Below are positions 8,233 to 17,125 of a DNA stretch of 64,000 nt, piece after piece; the stretch's first letter is position 1, and every line of letters starts with the position of its first letter. This stretch comes from Draconibacterium sediminis (GTDB lineage: Bacteria > Bacteroidota > Bacteroidia > Bacteroidales > Prolixibacteraceae): the NCBI RefSeq assembly GCF_000949475.1, contig NZ_JRHC01000007.1, forward strand, positions 1-64,000, in the 5' to 3' direction. Both the position numbers and the translations under genes were made by a program. The notes beneath the pieces were generated by a model. It had not been told where the DNA came from. It made no database searches and was given only the letters and a program-made list of their open reading frames with translations.

Positions 8233-8258
8233 AAATGCCCGGAAGGGCATTTTTTTTT
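8233..8258 (+). terminator. galM terminator
   Basis: Stem aaatgccc (8233..8240)/gggcattt (8245..8252), GGAA loop, then a T run. It starts just after the galM stop codon. Confidence 0.9.
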
Positions 8259-8372
8259 GATATGTACCCAATAAAACCAACTAACGGTATTTTTTCTATT
8301 TTTGAATAAGAACATTTTGTGTGAATATGAATAGAAGATCTTACCGGGATCTTTTTAAACATTTATCAACTT

Positions 8373-10277
8373 ATGAAAACCATTGTTGCGCTATTTGAAA
8401 CCGCCGTTGCTAACTACCCTGACAATCCCTATCTCTGGGAAAAATCAAAAGGAGAATACAGTCCCACCACCTACAAAGAAACCCGCGAAAAAGTGTTAGA
8501 CCTGGCAGCAGGACTAATTCAACTGGGATTTAAAAAAGGCGACCGGGCCGCACTAATTGCCGATGGTCGCAATGATTGGATCATCAGCGAACTGGGAATG
8601 CTTTACGCCGGTGGTATTAACGTGCCGCTATCAATTCGTTTGCAAAACAACGAGCTGGCTTTTCGCATAAAACACAGCGGAAGTAAGTACATATTTGTAT
8701 CAAAACTACATGCTGCAAAGGTTGAGGAGATTCGCGATGAATTGCCGGAACTGGAGAAAGTGGTTTATATCGACGGCAAAGACAATCCGGGTGAAAATGA
8801 TATTGATTATAAAGAATTATTGGCTGCCGGAGCCATATTCAGGAAAGAAAATACCGAACTTACTGAACAGGTTTGGAAAGGCATTGAACCGGATGATGTG
8901 GCAAATATTTCGTACACCTCGGGAACCACGGCCGATCCGAAAGGGATTATGCTTACCCACCTGAATTATGCGGCCAATGTGGTACAGTCGAATTCACTTC
9001 TCGATTTACAATCAGAATGGATAACACTGGCTATTTTGCCATGGGATCACGCATTTGCACACACCACCTGCTTGTATGTGTTTATGTACAAAGGAGCGAG
9101 TATTGCATCAGTTGAAATTGGCAACTCGCCAATGGAAACTCTCCGAAATATTCCTAAAAACATTCAGGAAATTAAGCCTACACTTATGATGAGCGTACCG
9201 GCTTATTCAAAAACGTTCCGGAAAAACATTGAAGCGGGTATTCGCAAAAAAGGAGAATTCCTGTATAAAGTTTTTCAGTTTGCCCTAAAAGTTGCGTATG
9301 CACACAACGGCTATGGCAACAACCGTGGCAAGGGCTGGCGATTTTTCCTGAAACCACTATATTGGTTATTCGACGAGATTCTGTTTGCCAAAGTACGTGA
9401 AGGTTTTGGTGGAAACCTGAAATTCTTTATCGGCGGTGGAGCTTTACTTGATGTTGAACTGCAACGTTTCTTTTACGCTGTGGGACTTCCCATTTGTCAG
9501 GGTTATGGCCTTACAGAAGCAGCTCCGGTTATTTCGTCGAATGTTCCGCACGACGTAGTTTTTGGTTCATCGGGTAAACTGGTGAAAAATCTCGAAGTAA
9601 AAATTCTTGACGATAACGGTAACGAAGTTCCAACGGGAGAAAAAGGTGAAATTGTGGTAAAAGGCGACAACGTTATGAAAGGCTACTGGAATAACCCTAC
9701 CGCCACTGCCGAAAGTCTGAAAGACGGCTGGCTGCACACCGGAGATATGGGTTACATGGGCAAAGACGACTTTCTTTACGTTCTGGGGCGTTTTAAAAGT
9801 TTGCTGATTGGTAACGATGGTGAAAAATACAGTCCCGAAGGTATAGAAGAAGCACTGGTTGACCAGTCGCCATACATTCAACAGGTAATGCTTTACAACA
9901 ACCAAAATCCATACACTGTTGGAATGATTGTGCCCGAGATGGAAGCTATAAACCGCGAACTTAATCGCCGTGGCATTGAAAAAGGCAGCGATGAAGCAGC
10001 AACTGCGGCAATAGAAATTATTCAGAAAGAAATTAACGAATACAAAAAAGGCGGCAAGTTCCAGGGAGAGTTCCCCGAGCGTTGGCTTCCGGCAACGGTT
10101 GCCATTTTACCCGAAGCATTTACTACCGAAAATAAAATGCTGAACGCCACCATGAAAATGGTTCGCGATAAAGTAACTGCACACTTCGCCAAAGAGTTGG
10201 AATTTCTGTACACATCCGGGGCAAAAAATAGCATTAACGAAATGAATATTGAAGCCGTTAAAAACTGGATGAAATAA
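8373..10277 (+). CDS. Long-chain acyl-CoA synthetase (AMP-binding)
   Basis: A 634-residue adenylate-forming enzyme that activates a fatty acid to acyl-AMP and then acyl-CoA. The AMP-binding P-loop YTSGTTADPKGIMLTH is at about residues 185-200. The A5-type GYGLTEAAP is near 375, HTGDMGYM near 455, and LGRFKSLL with the nearby KYSPEGIEE near 470-485. It resembles the FadD15-like long-chain group rather than short-chain Acs. The C-terminal 100 residues are extended and rich in charged helix. A possible -7 box TATTTTTG (8297..8304) precedes the start. It is convergent with the TPR gene, with a long inverted repeat between them. Confidence 0.92.
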   Translation: MKTIVALFETAVANYPDNPYLWEKSKGEYSPTTYKETREKVLDLAAGLIQLGFKKGDRAALIADGRNDWIISELGMLYAGGINVPLSIRLQNNELAFRIKHSGSKYIFVSKLHAAKVEEIRDELPELEKVVYIDGKDNPGENDIDYKELLAAGAIFRKENTELTEQVWKGIEPDDVANISYTSGTTADPKGIMLTHLNYAANVVQSNSLLDLQSEWITLAILPWDHAFAHTTCLYVFMYKGASIASVEIGNSPMETLRNIPKNIQEIKPTLMMSVPAYSKTFRKNIEAGIRKKGEFLYKVFQFALKVAYAHNGYGNNRGKGWRFFLKPLYWLFDEILFAKVREGFGGNLKFFIGGGALLDVELQRFFYAVGLPICQGYGLTEAAPVISSNVPHDVVFGSSGKLVKNLEVKILDDNGNEVPTGEKGEIVVKGDNVMKGYWNNPTATAESLKDGWLHTGDMGYMGKDDFLYVLGRFKSLLIGNDGEKYSPEGIEEALVDQSPYIQQVMLYNNQNPYTVGMIVPEMEAINRELNRRGIEKGSDEAATAAIEIIQKEINEYKKGGKFQGEFPERWLPATVAILPEAFTTENKMLNATMKMVRDKVTAHFAKELEFLYTSGAKNSINEMNIEAVKNWMK

Positions 10278-10281
10278 ATTG

Positions 10282-10376
10282 AATGATGAATTTCGATTAA
10301 CGAATGCTGATTGGCGATTGAAAAATACGAACGGTCTTTTTCTCAAAGCTAAAATCAGCATTCGTTGATCATCATT
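10282..10376. repeat. Long imperfect inverted repeat between convergent genes
   Basis: Arms aacgaatgctgatt (10299..10312) and aatcagcattcgtt (10353..10366) are perfectly complementary over 14 bp. Outer arms aatgatga (10282..10289) pair with tcatcatt (10369..10376). It can act as a shared transcription end for the converging acyl-CoA synthetase and TPR genes. It may also be a copy of a dispersed palindrome family. Confidence 0.65.
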
Positions 10377-10388
10377 AAATTTTCCCCG

Positions 10389-12611
10389 CTATTCTTCCAC
10401 AAAATACCGCAGCTGATCGAGCATGATTGGTACATCATCCTTATCAATTCCCAGCCCGGTTAAATAATGCAGGTCTTCGTGGAAAACCTCGAAGAACTCA
10501 CGCTCCGTAAATTCTGTTTTTACAATCGACTGTTTGTAATAATCCAGCGCCTCCTTGCGTTTGCCCAAGCACCACTGCACATGGCCCATGTTCATCAGGT
10601 CGTGCTTGTTAGGACTATCGTCCAGCAATTTTTTGAAGTATTTCTCTGCCTGCTCAAATTTACCGGCCACCAACGAACACCAGCCAATGGGCTTCCATAC
10701 CTTTTTATTTTCAGGCATCAGGTATTCCACTTTAAAATAGGTTTTTAAAGCCTCCTCAAAACGATCGAGCTCCAGCAAACAATGGCCAATATTCAACTGA
10801 ACATTTAAATTATCTTCATCCAGCGTTTCCACCTCGCGGTAGTATTCCAGCGCTTTTTTCGGCTGTTTTAAATTGCGGTAACACAATGCAATTTTATTCA
10901 GGTTCCACTTTTTGTTTAGCTCAAACAACTCCGCACTTTTATAGGCTTTCAGCGCCAGTTCAAAATCGCCAAGCTTTTGGTAACAGTAACCCAGCTTTTG
11001 GTACAACTCCCCGCTTTTCTCCTCGTTAAGCAGGTAATTAAAAACTTCGGCGGCTTCATTATAATAGTTTTTCAAAAAATAGTATTCGGCAATATTCCGA
11101 ACGATGTTTGCATCCTCTTTTAATGTTTCGCCAAGCACTTGTTTGTTATGAAAATCGAAACGCCAGTTGAAAATATCTTCAAAATCGGTTTTACGCGGAT
11201 GTAATTTAAAAAAGCGATACAAATCCTGAATGTACAGATTTGAAATATAAGCCGCCTTTTTACCCGGATCAGTCAACACCTCATCGTTTTGCAGTTCATC
11301 AAACTGCTGCATTTCAGCTTTTAGCCCTTCAGCCATAAACTCGCGGTTTTCAGCCGGAATATTTTGCAAGCTAAAGCAGAACGAATATTTATCGGAATTG
11401 CACAAGACCGGAGCCGCTGCAATGGCTTTCAGAAACTGATCGGTAGACGAATCGGCGCGATTGACAACAAAATCAATCTCCGGGTTTTTGGTAAAGAAAG
11501 GCATAAACCAGTTGGCAAATTCACTGAAAAACGGGAACATTTTTAGCATGGCAAACGAGCTCATAAACACATCAGCCCCTTCCATCTGAAGCTCTGAAAA
11601 CTCCTGCATTTTATTCATCAGTCCCGGCGAATCTTCAAAAATCTTTTCCCACTCAGGGTTTTCGTCTTCGCCAAGCGAATCGTCCATTAAACTGTCGAGG
11701 TTGATTTTGTCCTTCAGGTTAGGACTTATCTTTATCATCTCCGGCATAATCTCGTCGGTGATCTTCTTCTGAATTTTTTCCGTCTCCTTACTTCTGATGA
11801 GCTGAATAATCACCTGCTCCAGATTTTGTTTGAATTCGGGATTTTCGTTCAGCAATGTCAGCCGGCCGGTAATCGACGGGTAATACCCCAAACGACTGTC
11901 GTAACCGTAAAAGCCGATGAGCAATCCTACAATTGCCCGCTGATTGATTTCAGGCATTTCGTGTTCGTAGGCATCAAAAAGCACCGAAAATTTGGCCTCA
12001 TCGAAATATCGCAACAAACTCATCAGCAGCGCTGAAACGATAAACGACTTGTATGATTTTTCAATCAGCTCGCTGTTTAAAAAGGACTTTAAAAATGTAC
12101 GGTGCTCATCATTTAATTCATTCTGAAACCATACGAAATAAAACAAAGTCACCATTTTTTGCTGATGGTCGCGCGCACTAATACGCTTCGATGATTGTTT
12201 TACCTCGGCATCGTCAACCAGCGAAACCAGTTGCTCCTGCAGGTAAAAATCTTCCAGCTCATCTAATAAGGTATCAAATTGAAGCGTTGGTTTAAACCCG
12301 CGCTTTTTCTCGTATGTAACCGACGACGACATTTTCAACCTCAGTTCATCATAAATTTTGTCGCACAGCTCAAAAACCGAAATAATCAGCTTCCGATATA
12401 CTTTTTGGCGCTCCGGATCCTGAATTCCTTCCACCGTATATTTTAACATGTAGCTGTAGTTCTGCTCCAGGTTGCGCCATTCGTCAAGGTGAATAAGTAA
12501 GCCGCTTTCACGGATCAGATTCTCCAGCAAATCGAAAGCAGGTTTTAATTTCCGCTCTGCCAAATGCTGACAGATGGTATCGTATTTTATTTTAAGGTCT
12601 TTGTCGTTCAT
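10389..12611 (-). CDS. TPR-repeat protein of unknown function
   Basis: A 740-residue soluble protein without signal peptide or membrane segment. The first 500 residues are helical and unassigned. The C-terminal third holds consecutive tetratricopeptide repeats (motifs such as LYQKLGYCYQKLGDFELALKAY and VQLNIGHCLLELDRFEEALKTY, about residues 530-700). TPRs serve protein-protein contacts, and the partner is unknown. A TAACTTTG -7 box on the minus strand (12626..12619) with a TTTG at 12647..12644 lies so close to the ATG that the mRNA would be nearly leaderless, or the true start is further in. No neighbour suggests a pathway. Confidence 0.8.
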   Translation of the reverse strand: MNDKDLKIKYDTICQHLAERKLKPAFDLLENLIRESGLLIHLDEWRNLEQNYSYMLKYTVEGIQDPERQKVYRKLIISVFELCDKIYDELRLKMSSSVTYEKKRGFKPTLQFDTLLDELEDFYLQEQLVSLVDDAEVKQSSKRISARDHQQKMVTLFYFVWFQNELNDEHRTFLKSFLNSELIEKSYKSFIVSALLMSLLRYFDEAKFSVLFDAYEHEMPEINQRAIVGLLIGFYGYDSRLGYYPSITGRLTLLNENPEFKQNLEQVIIQLIRSKETEKIQKKITDEIMPEMIKISPNLKDKINLDSLMDDSLGEDENPEWEKIFEDSPGLMNKMQEFSELQMEGADVFMSSFAMLKMFPFFSEFANWFMPFFTKNPEIDFVVNRADSSTDQFLKAIAAAPVLCNSDKYSFCFSLQNIPAENREFMAEGLKAEMQQFDELQNDEVLTDPGKKAAYISNLYIQDLYRFFKLHPRKTDFEDIFNWRFDFHNKQVLGETLKEDANIVRNIAEYYFLKNYYNEAAEVFNYLLNEEKSGELYQKLGYCYQKLGDFELALKAYKSAELFELNKKWNLNKIALCYRNLKQPKKALEYYREVETLDEDNLNVQLNIGHCLLELDRFEEALKTYFKVEYLMPENKKVWKPIGWCSLVAGKFEQAEKYFKKLLDDSPNKHDLMNMGHVQWCLGKRKEALDYYKQSIVKTEFTEREFFEVFHEDLHYLTGLGIDKDDVPIMLDQLRYFVEE

Positions 12612-12784
12612 AGCTTATCAAAGTTACAAAGACAAAAGTTTATCAAAAAGCTTTCCAAGAATTGTTATCGGCGAATTTGTCGTAAAACGGGCTTTAGGGC
12701 TGACAAAGTTTCAAAAAATAGCATTGAGGCTTTATGCCTTAGCGCTTCCGGCACTGGATTGGAGATGTGCAGATATGTTGTCTA

Positions 12785-14443
12785 CTAATTATTTCTTAAA
12801 TAATTTATTGCAGCCTCCAGTATTTCATCTTTGCCAGCTTTTATAGATTCTAACGTGGGATGAACCTCCACATCCGGGATGATCCCTTCTCGTTGTAAAG
12901 CATTACCATTTGGTGAAAATAATCCAAAACCAGAAAAGGCTGCTCTTTGTTTTCCCGGGAGTGGAATCCAAACGACCTGCCCCCAAGCACCTGATGTTCT
13001 GCGACCTATCAAAGTCGCGTGGAAATTGTTCTGTGCAATCCAAGCTTGAGTTTCCGTGAAGCTTTGGGTACTTTCATTTATTAGAAATACCACATTCGTA
13101 AGGTGGTGTGAACATTTGGTGCTGTTTACAATTGAGGAGTTATCTCTTTTCCACAAAAAAGATCCCGGATGTTCCAAATCCCAGACAACCATTTCCGGCA
13201 TATATAAAACCTTTGATTCACTTAAATAACATTCTAATTGAGGTACATTGTATGCATATGAACCAGTATTCCTCAAGTCGAAGATAATTCCTGATGCATC
13301 TGAATAAGCAATCAGAATTGAATCCATTTTATCAGTTGTTAACTTTGATAAGTCAACATAGCCAATATCAGTGGAAATTCGTTTACACATTGGTAAATTC
13401 TGTTTCCGGCTTGATTCCGGTAGAATATGAATAATTATCTCCTTACTATCTCTGAAAATTGTTAAATCGTTTTCCTGAAAAAAAGCTAGTTGCGCAACAT
13501 AACTGTTAATTCTATATTCTTTATTGCCTTTCGTTGATGTTGAAATTAGCAATGATAAACTGTCTCGAATACTATTAATATCACGATTTCCTATACGCTT
13601 AATAATATCTCCCTTTCTCGTTCCACCCGTTTCATTTCTTACAACAGTTTTCCCGTCAATATACTCAAGAAGGTCTACACATGCCCCATCATATAAATTA
13701 GTACCACTTATATAACCATGCCCGTCATTTAGAGCTGCGGCAAGTTTTAAGAAAGCTATTTGGTAAGATTGTTTATCAGTGACATCGATGAATAGAGGTA
13801 TTGATTCTAATAATGTCTCGTCCCATGATTTATCCATCAAATATTTGTGCGGAGAGTAATAGTAAATTACATTCCAATATCTAAAAAGTGCCAGTAAGCG
13901 AAATTCAAGAGAACTGTAAACATTTCTATAGTAGTCTTTTTCATTTTGCGGAGAAAGCTGACCATTTGCCTTGTTAAAATCGATTCCGTAATAAGATGGA
14001 TAATCAACATTTAATGATGCTATTGCCTTAAGCTCTTCCTTGATTTGGTTATCGAGAAATGAATGTTCTAACCAACACAAATTGACGTTGACACGTAGAG
14101 AATCGCTGCAAGTATTTCTGGTTGTACTATTGTAACTCCCCGCAATTTCAAGCATCTTTTTGAGTTCCGAGTTCACTTGTGCTTCAGAAGTAGAAGAGGA
14201 AATAGCAGGCATCGCATCTAATAGCAAATCATCCCAATCGAGCTTGCCTGCTGTAACGTTTGGATGATAATACTTGAGGAGGCCCCAGACACGGCATGTA
14301 ATGGCCCATTTCGTAGTATCATCGAACGGATGTTCACAAACAAATTGAACGGGCCGATAAAAATACTTTTTTGCTGTATTCTGTGCATTAGAACTAAATA
14401 ACCAACAAAAAATGCAAATAAAAAGGATAAAGTTGTGTTTCAT
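12785..14443 (-). CDS. S41-family (tail-specific protease-like) secreted peptidase
   Basis: A 552-residue protein with an N-terminal signal peptide (hydrophobic FILFICIFCWLFSS, cleavage near SNAQ). It has the C-terminal-processing-peptidase core: the LINESTQSFTETQAW segment (about residues 442-456) carries the serine region, and the end reads LQREGIIPDVEVHPT, then AGKDEILEAA, as in S41 proteins. A PDZ-like stretch occupies roughly 270-330. The general-base lysine cannot be confirmed by eye. It is probably periplasmic or on the outer surface. It stands alone, 173 bp upstream of the TPR gene on the same strand. Confidence 0.8.
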   Translation of the reverse strand: MKHNFILFICIFCWLFSSNAQNTAKKYFYRPVQFVCEHPFDDTTKWAITCRVWGLLKYYHPNVTAGKLDWDDLLLDAMPAISSSTSEAQVNSELKKMLEIAGSYNSTTRNTCSDSLRVNVNLCWLEHSFLDNQIKEELKAIASLNVDYPSYYGIDFNKANGQLSPQNEKDYYRNVYSSLEFRLLALFRYWNVIYYYSPHKYLMDKSWDETLLESIPLFIDVTDKQSYQIAFLKLAAALNDGHGYISGTNLYDGACVDLLEYIDGKTVVRNETGGTRKGDIIKRIGNRDINSIRDSLSLLISTSTKGNKEYRINSYVAQLAFFQENDLTIFRDSKEIIIHILPESSRKQNLPMCKRISTDIGYVDLSKLTTDKMDSILIAYSDASGIIFDLRNTGSYAYNVPQLECYLSESKVLYMPEMVVWDLEHPGSFLWKRDNSSIVNSTKCSHHLTNVVFLINESTQSFTETQAWIAQNNFHATLIGRRTSGAWGQVVWIPLPGKQRAAFSGFGLFSPNGNALQREGIIPDVEVHPTLESIKAGKDEILEAAINYLRNN

Positions 14444-14740
14444 GATTAACTTTTAAAATGCCTATATATTTTTTATAAACATAAGAAATACTCTTTTAAT
14501 ATTAAAGCTAACAATAAGATTTCAACAGAAGTTTGAACTGTTCTTTTATTGGTCCTCCTCCTTTTATTTAGAGTTTCTATTTCTTTCTGTAATTCATGAG
14601 TTCTTTTGCTCATTACAAATAGGCATAGGTAGACGTTTTGTTGTAAAGATTCGTGATACCTGAACTCAATAAAAGCTTTGATATTTGTTCTCAAATCACC
14701 AGGAGAACAGTAATTCCTGTGCTGCTAACTTTTTTATCGT
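14444..14740. other. Intergenic stretch without a supportable gene
   Basis: AT-rich DNA upstream of the S41 gene. It has an open frame of 73 codons on minus (14473..14694), but no recognisable domain, and its codon use looks like random AT-rich DNA. The stretch may contain the S41 promoter. I see no strong -7/-33 pair. Confidence 0.5.
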
Positions 14741-14886
14741 CCTGCGGCACATTTTCGCCATCCTGCGCTACAGGAAAGGGTAAAACTCTTGCTGGACGAC
14801 TCCGAACTTTACAGGGAGGGTAAATAACCTACAGGATGGGTAGAAAGTCTGCAGGATTAGCAAAATCCTTACAGGAAGGAAAGAAA
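14741..14886. repeat. Degenerate tandem repeat, period about 19-21 bp
   Basis: Related units recur, for example ctttacagggagggtaaata (from about 14807), ctacaggatgggtagaaagt (14829), ctgcaggattagcaaaatc (14849) and cttacaggaaggaaagaaag (14868). They share the core CAGGAnGG(G)nA. Earlier units (from 14741 and 14762) are more decayed. The array ends exactly where the terminal repeat of the following element begins. Confidence 0.65.
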
Positions 14887-15179
14887 GGATGCCATCTCTC
14901 TTAAAAAACTCGTACAGAAACACAGCGGGCTGAAAGCCCAATTTACTCTAACCCAACGGCAAAGCGAATGCGACGCCTTGGGAAACAAACAGCCTGTTAT
15001 CCCATCGCCCTGAAAGGGCAAATTAATAAGCTGGGCTTCCAGCCCGATATCACCGCTGTTAATATACCCAAGGCGATGCCCTGGGCTCAAATGAGCTGTC
15101 CTTTCAGGACGAAAACTCACCATTTCTGGCGCAAACAAGGATGTCATCTTTCTAAATAAAACTCAGAGAGATGACATCC
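14887..15179. mobile_element. MITE-like or REP-composite element with 15-bp terminal inverted repeats
   Basis: The left end ggatgccatctctct (14887..14901) and right end agagagatgacatcc (15165..15179) are inverted repeats with one mismatch. A third copy of the end (ggatgtcatctttct, 15139..15153) forms a local hairpin with the right end. Inside are several short palindromes: gggctgaaagccc (about 14927..14939), gccctgaaagggc (about 15007..15019) and gggcttccagccc-type (about 15032..15045). No transposase is encoded. The element is 293 bp and non-coding, and any frames through it are by-products of the palindromes. Confidence 0.6.
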
Positions 15180-15207
15180 CTTACGAAACTTCTGTTCTGC
15201 AAACCAT

Positions 15208-15236
15208 GCGCTTAGCGGTTTTGAACCGTTTAGCGC
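15208..15236 (-). terminator. Hairpin at the 3' end of the AmpG-like operon
   Basis: Arms gcgcttagcggtt (15208..15220) and aaccgtttagcgc (15224..15236) pair over 11 of 13 positions. It lies 19 bp past the stop of the AmpG-like gene. There is no clear T run, so it may be a stabilising hairpin or a repeat copy. Confidence 0.45.
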
Positions 15237-15254
15237 CTATAAAAAACGGGGAAA

Positions 15255-17096
15255 TTAATCCTTCTCTTTAATTCCAAACTTCGGATCAACTTTAATAAAC
15301 GGTAACACCAAAAAGATCGGGATGGTGCAGATCATTACCCAAACAAAGAAACTCTGGTAGCCGATTATTTCCTGCAGCCAGCCACTTAGCATTCCTGGAA
15401 TCATCATTCCCAGTGCCATAAAACCTGTTGTAATCGCGTAATGTGCGGTTTTGTGTTTTCCTTCCGAAACGTAGATGGAGAAGAGCATATAAGCCGTAAA
15501 ACCAAAACCGTAACCAAACTGCTCAATCACCACTGCTGCTGAAATCCACCACAACGATGTGGGATTTAAAAACGACAGCAGCAAATAACAAAGGTTGGGC
15601 AGGTTTATGGCCAGCGCCATCCACCACAACCAGTGTTTTAGCCCTTTTCGAGAGGCTACAATACCGCCTAAAATGCCACCAATGGTGAGTGCGATCATTC
15701 CGGCCGTTCCGTACACCAATCCCAAATCGCCGGTTGTAAGTCCCAGTCCACCGGCTTCGCGGGCATCGAGCAAAAACGGCGAGGCCATTTTTACCAATTG
15801 CGATTCGGCCAAACGGTACAACAGCAGGAACAGCATTATCGACACAATTTCTTTTTTGCGGAAAAAGGCTGCGAAGGTTTCGAAAAACTCGCCCATTACA
15901 CTTTTGCCTTCGGTTTTAATGGCCACATCGCTTGCCGGATATGGCAAAGCAAAACGGTGATACAGCGAGAATGCCACAAACAAAACGGCAATACAAACCA
16001 TAACCACCAGCCAGGAAAAGCGGATATTCCCCGAACGGCCAACAAAAGTAGCCTGCGTGGCTTTTTTCAGTTTCGGATCGAGTTGAACAACGGCAAAAGC
16101 AGGTTTATCCCAGTTCGTGTCGTTAAACACATAACGGTAAGTCTGCACCAGTTTTATACTGGCGTCACCTTTTTCGTAACCAAAATTCAGCACCACCTCT
16201 TCGCCGGGTTCGGGTTTTGTAGAAAGCTGAATGGGAATAATAGCCAGATTACCCACCTCAGAACTCCGATCAACCGTTTCTTTATTGAATTTCTCTTTTA
16301 AGGTCTCTTTTAATGGAGTTGACACTTTTCGTGTCCACCAACCGGCATCTTTTGTCGCTACGGGAGTTTCGCTGGCATAAAAGTTATTATTGATGTTCCA
16401 TTCATCCACCCTGCTTTTAATGTCAGCCGCTTGTTCTTTGGTTACCAGACCAATGGGCACTTTCACCTCGTTCTCCGACACAAAATAAATATCGCCAGCT
16501 TCGTGCAGTTGCTGATAACTTTCAGGGTTAAACGAAATTTCCTGAACTGCAATATTCTGGGCGGTAACATTTACCTCCAGCGGTTCCAAACCTGTTGCAG
16601 TTTCCAGAGCTCCGGCAACAATTACCAAAAGCCCCTGCCCTGTAAGCATGGCAAAGCGGTAGAAGGTGCTCCTGATGCCCACAAAAAACGACTGATCGCC
16701 CTGCGACAATCCCAGCATATAAAAACCATCGGCGGCAATATCGTGGGTTGCCGAACTAAAAGCCAGCAACCAGAAAAACGCCAGCGTATACTGAAAGAAA
16801 TTACTGACAGGAATGGTAAAAGCCACACCGGCCAGCCCAACGCCAACCACCAATTGCATGATCACAATCCAAAACCGTTTGGTTTTCAGCAAATCCACAA
16901 TCGGACTCCACAACGGTTTTATCACCCATGGCAAATACAGCCAGCTGGTGTATAAAGCAATGTCGGTGTTTGAGATACCCAGTCGTTTGTACATGATCAC
17001 CGAGAGGGTCATTACAATTACGTAGGGTAATCCTTCTGCAAAATAAAGTGTGGGAATCCAAAACCAGGGATTGCGTTGAGTTTTTGTTTTAGCCAT
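15255..17096 (-). CDS. AmpG-like muropeptide permease with large soluble insertion
   Basis: A 613-residue MFS protein. The N-terminus PWFWIPTLYFAEGLPYVIVM (residues 10-29) and AADGFYMLG (about 121-129) are typical of AmpG, the inner-membrane importer of GlcNAc-anhydroMurNAc peptides. E. coli AmpG has about 490 residues. Here about 190 hydrophilic residues (roughly 166-357) are inserted between the fifth and sixth membrane segments, probably on the periplasmic side, including a beta-rich part near 285-345. It is the last gene of the six-gene operon starting at 26352, 29 bp after the GH9 fusion. Its neighbours (amidase, MurK, MurQ, epimerase) strongly support muropeptide or amino-sugar import. 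Confidence 0.85.
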   Translation of the reverse strand: MAKTKTQRNPWFWIPTLYFAEGLPYVIVMTLSVIMYKRLGISNTDIALYTSWLYLPWVIKPLWSPIVDLLKTKRFWIVIMQLVVGVGLAGVAFTIPVSNFFQYTLAFFWLLAFSSATHDIAADGFYMLGLSQGDQSFFVGIRSTFYRFAMLTGQGLLVIVAGALETATGLEPLEVNVTAQNIAVQEISFNPESYQQLHEAGDIYFVSENEVKVPIGLVTKEQAADIKSRVDEWNINNNFYASETPVATKDAGWWTRKVSTPLKETLKEKFNKETVDRSSEVGNLAIIPIQLSTKPEPGEEVVLNFGYEKGDASIKLVQTYRYVFNDTNWDKPAFAVVQLDPKLKKATQATFVGRSGNIRFSWLVVMVCIAVLFVAFSLYHRFALPYPASDVAIKTEGKSVMGEFFETFAAFFRKKEIVSIMLFLLLYRLAESQLVKMASPFLLDAREAGGLGLTTGDLGLVYGTAGMIALTIGGILGGIVASRKGLKHWLWWMALAINLPNLCYLLLSFLNPTSLWWISAAVVIEQFGYGFGFTAYMLFSIYVSEGKHKTAHYAITTGFMALGMMIPGMLSGWLQEIIGYQSFFVWVMICTIPIFLVLPFIKVDPKFGIKEKD

Positions 17097-17125
17097 TTTA
17101 GTTGATCGGTTTTATTTATTGAGTT

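Noticed and set aside
14473..14694. 73-codon open frame on minus upstream of the S41 gene
   Set aside because: AT-rich, no recognisable motif, no clear ribosome binding site, and placed in a repeat-rich gene desert. It is more likely chance.
14869..15159. Open frames on both strands through the palindromic element
   Set aside because: Their residues (for example ALKGQ-like and LSPGH-like stretches) are by-products of the repeated palindromes. Such frames recur wherever these repeats occur.
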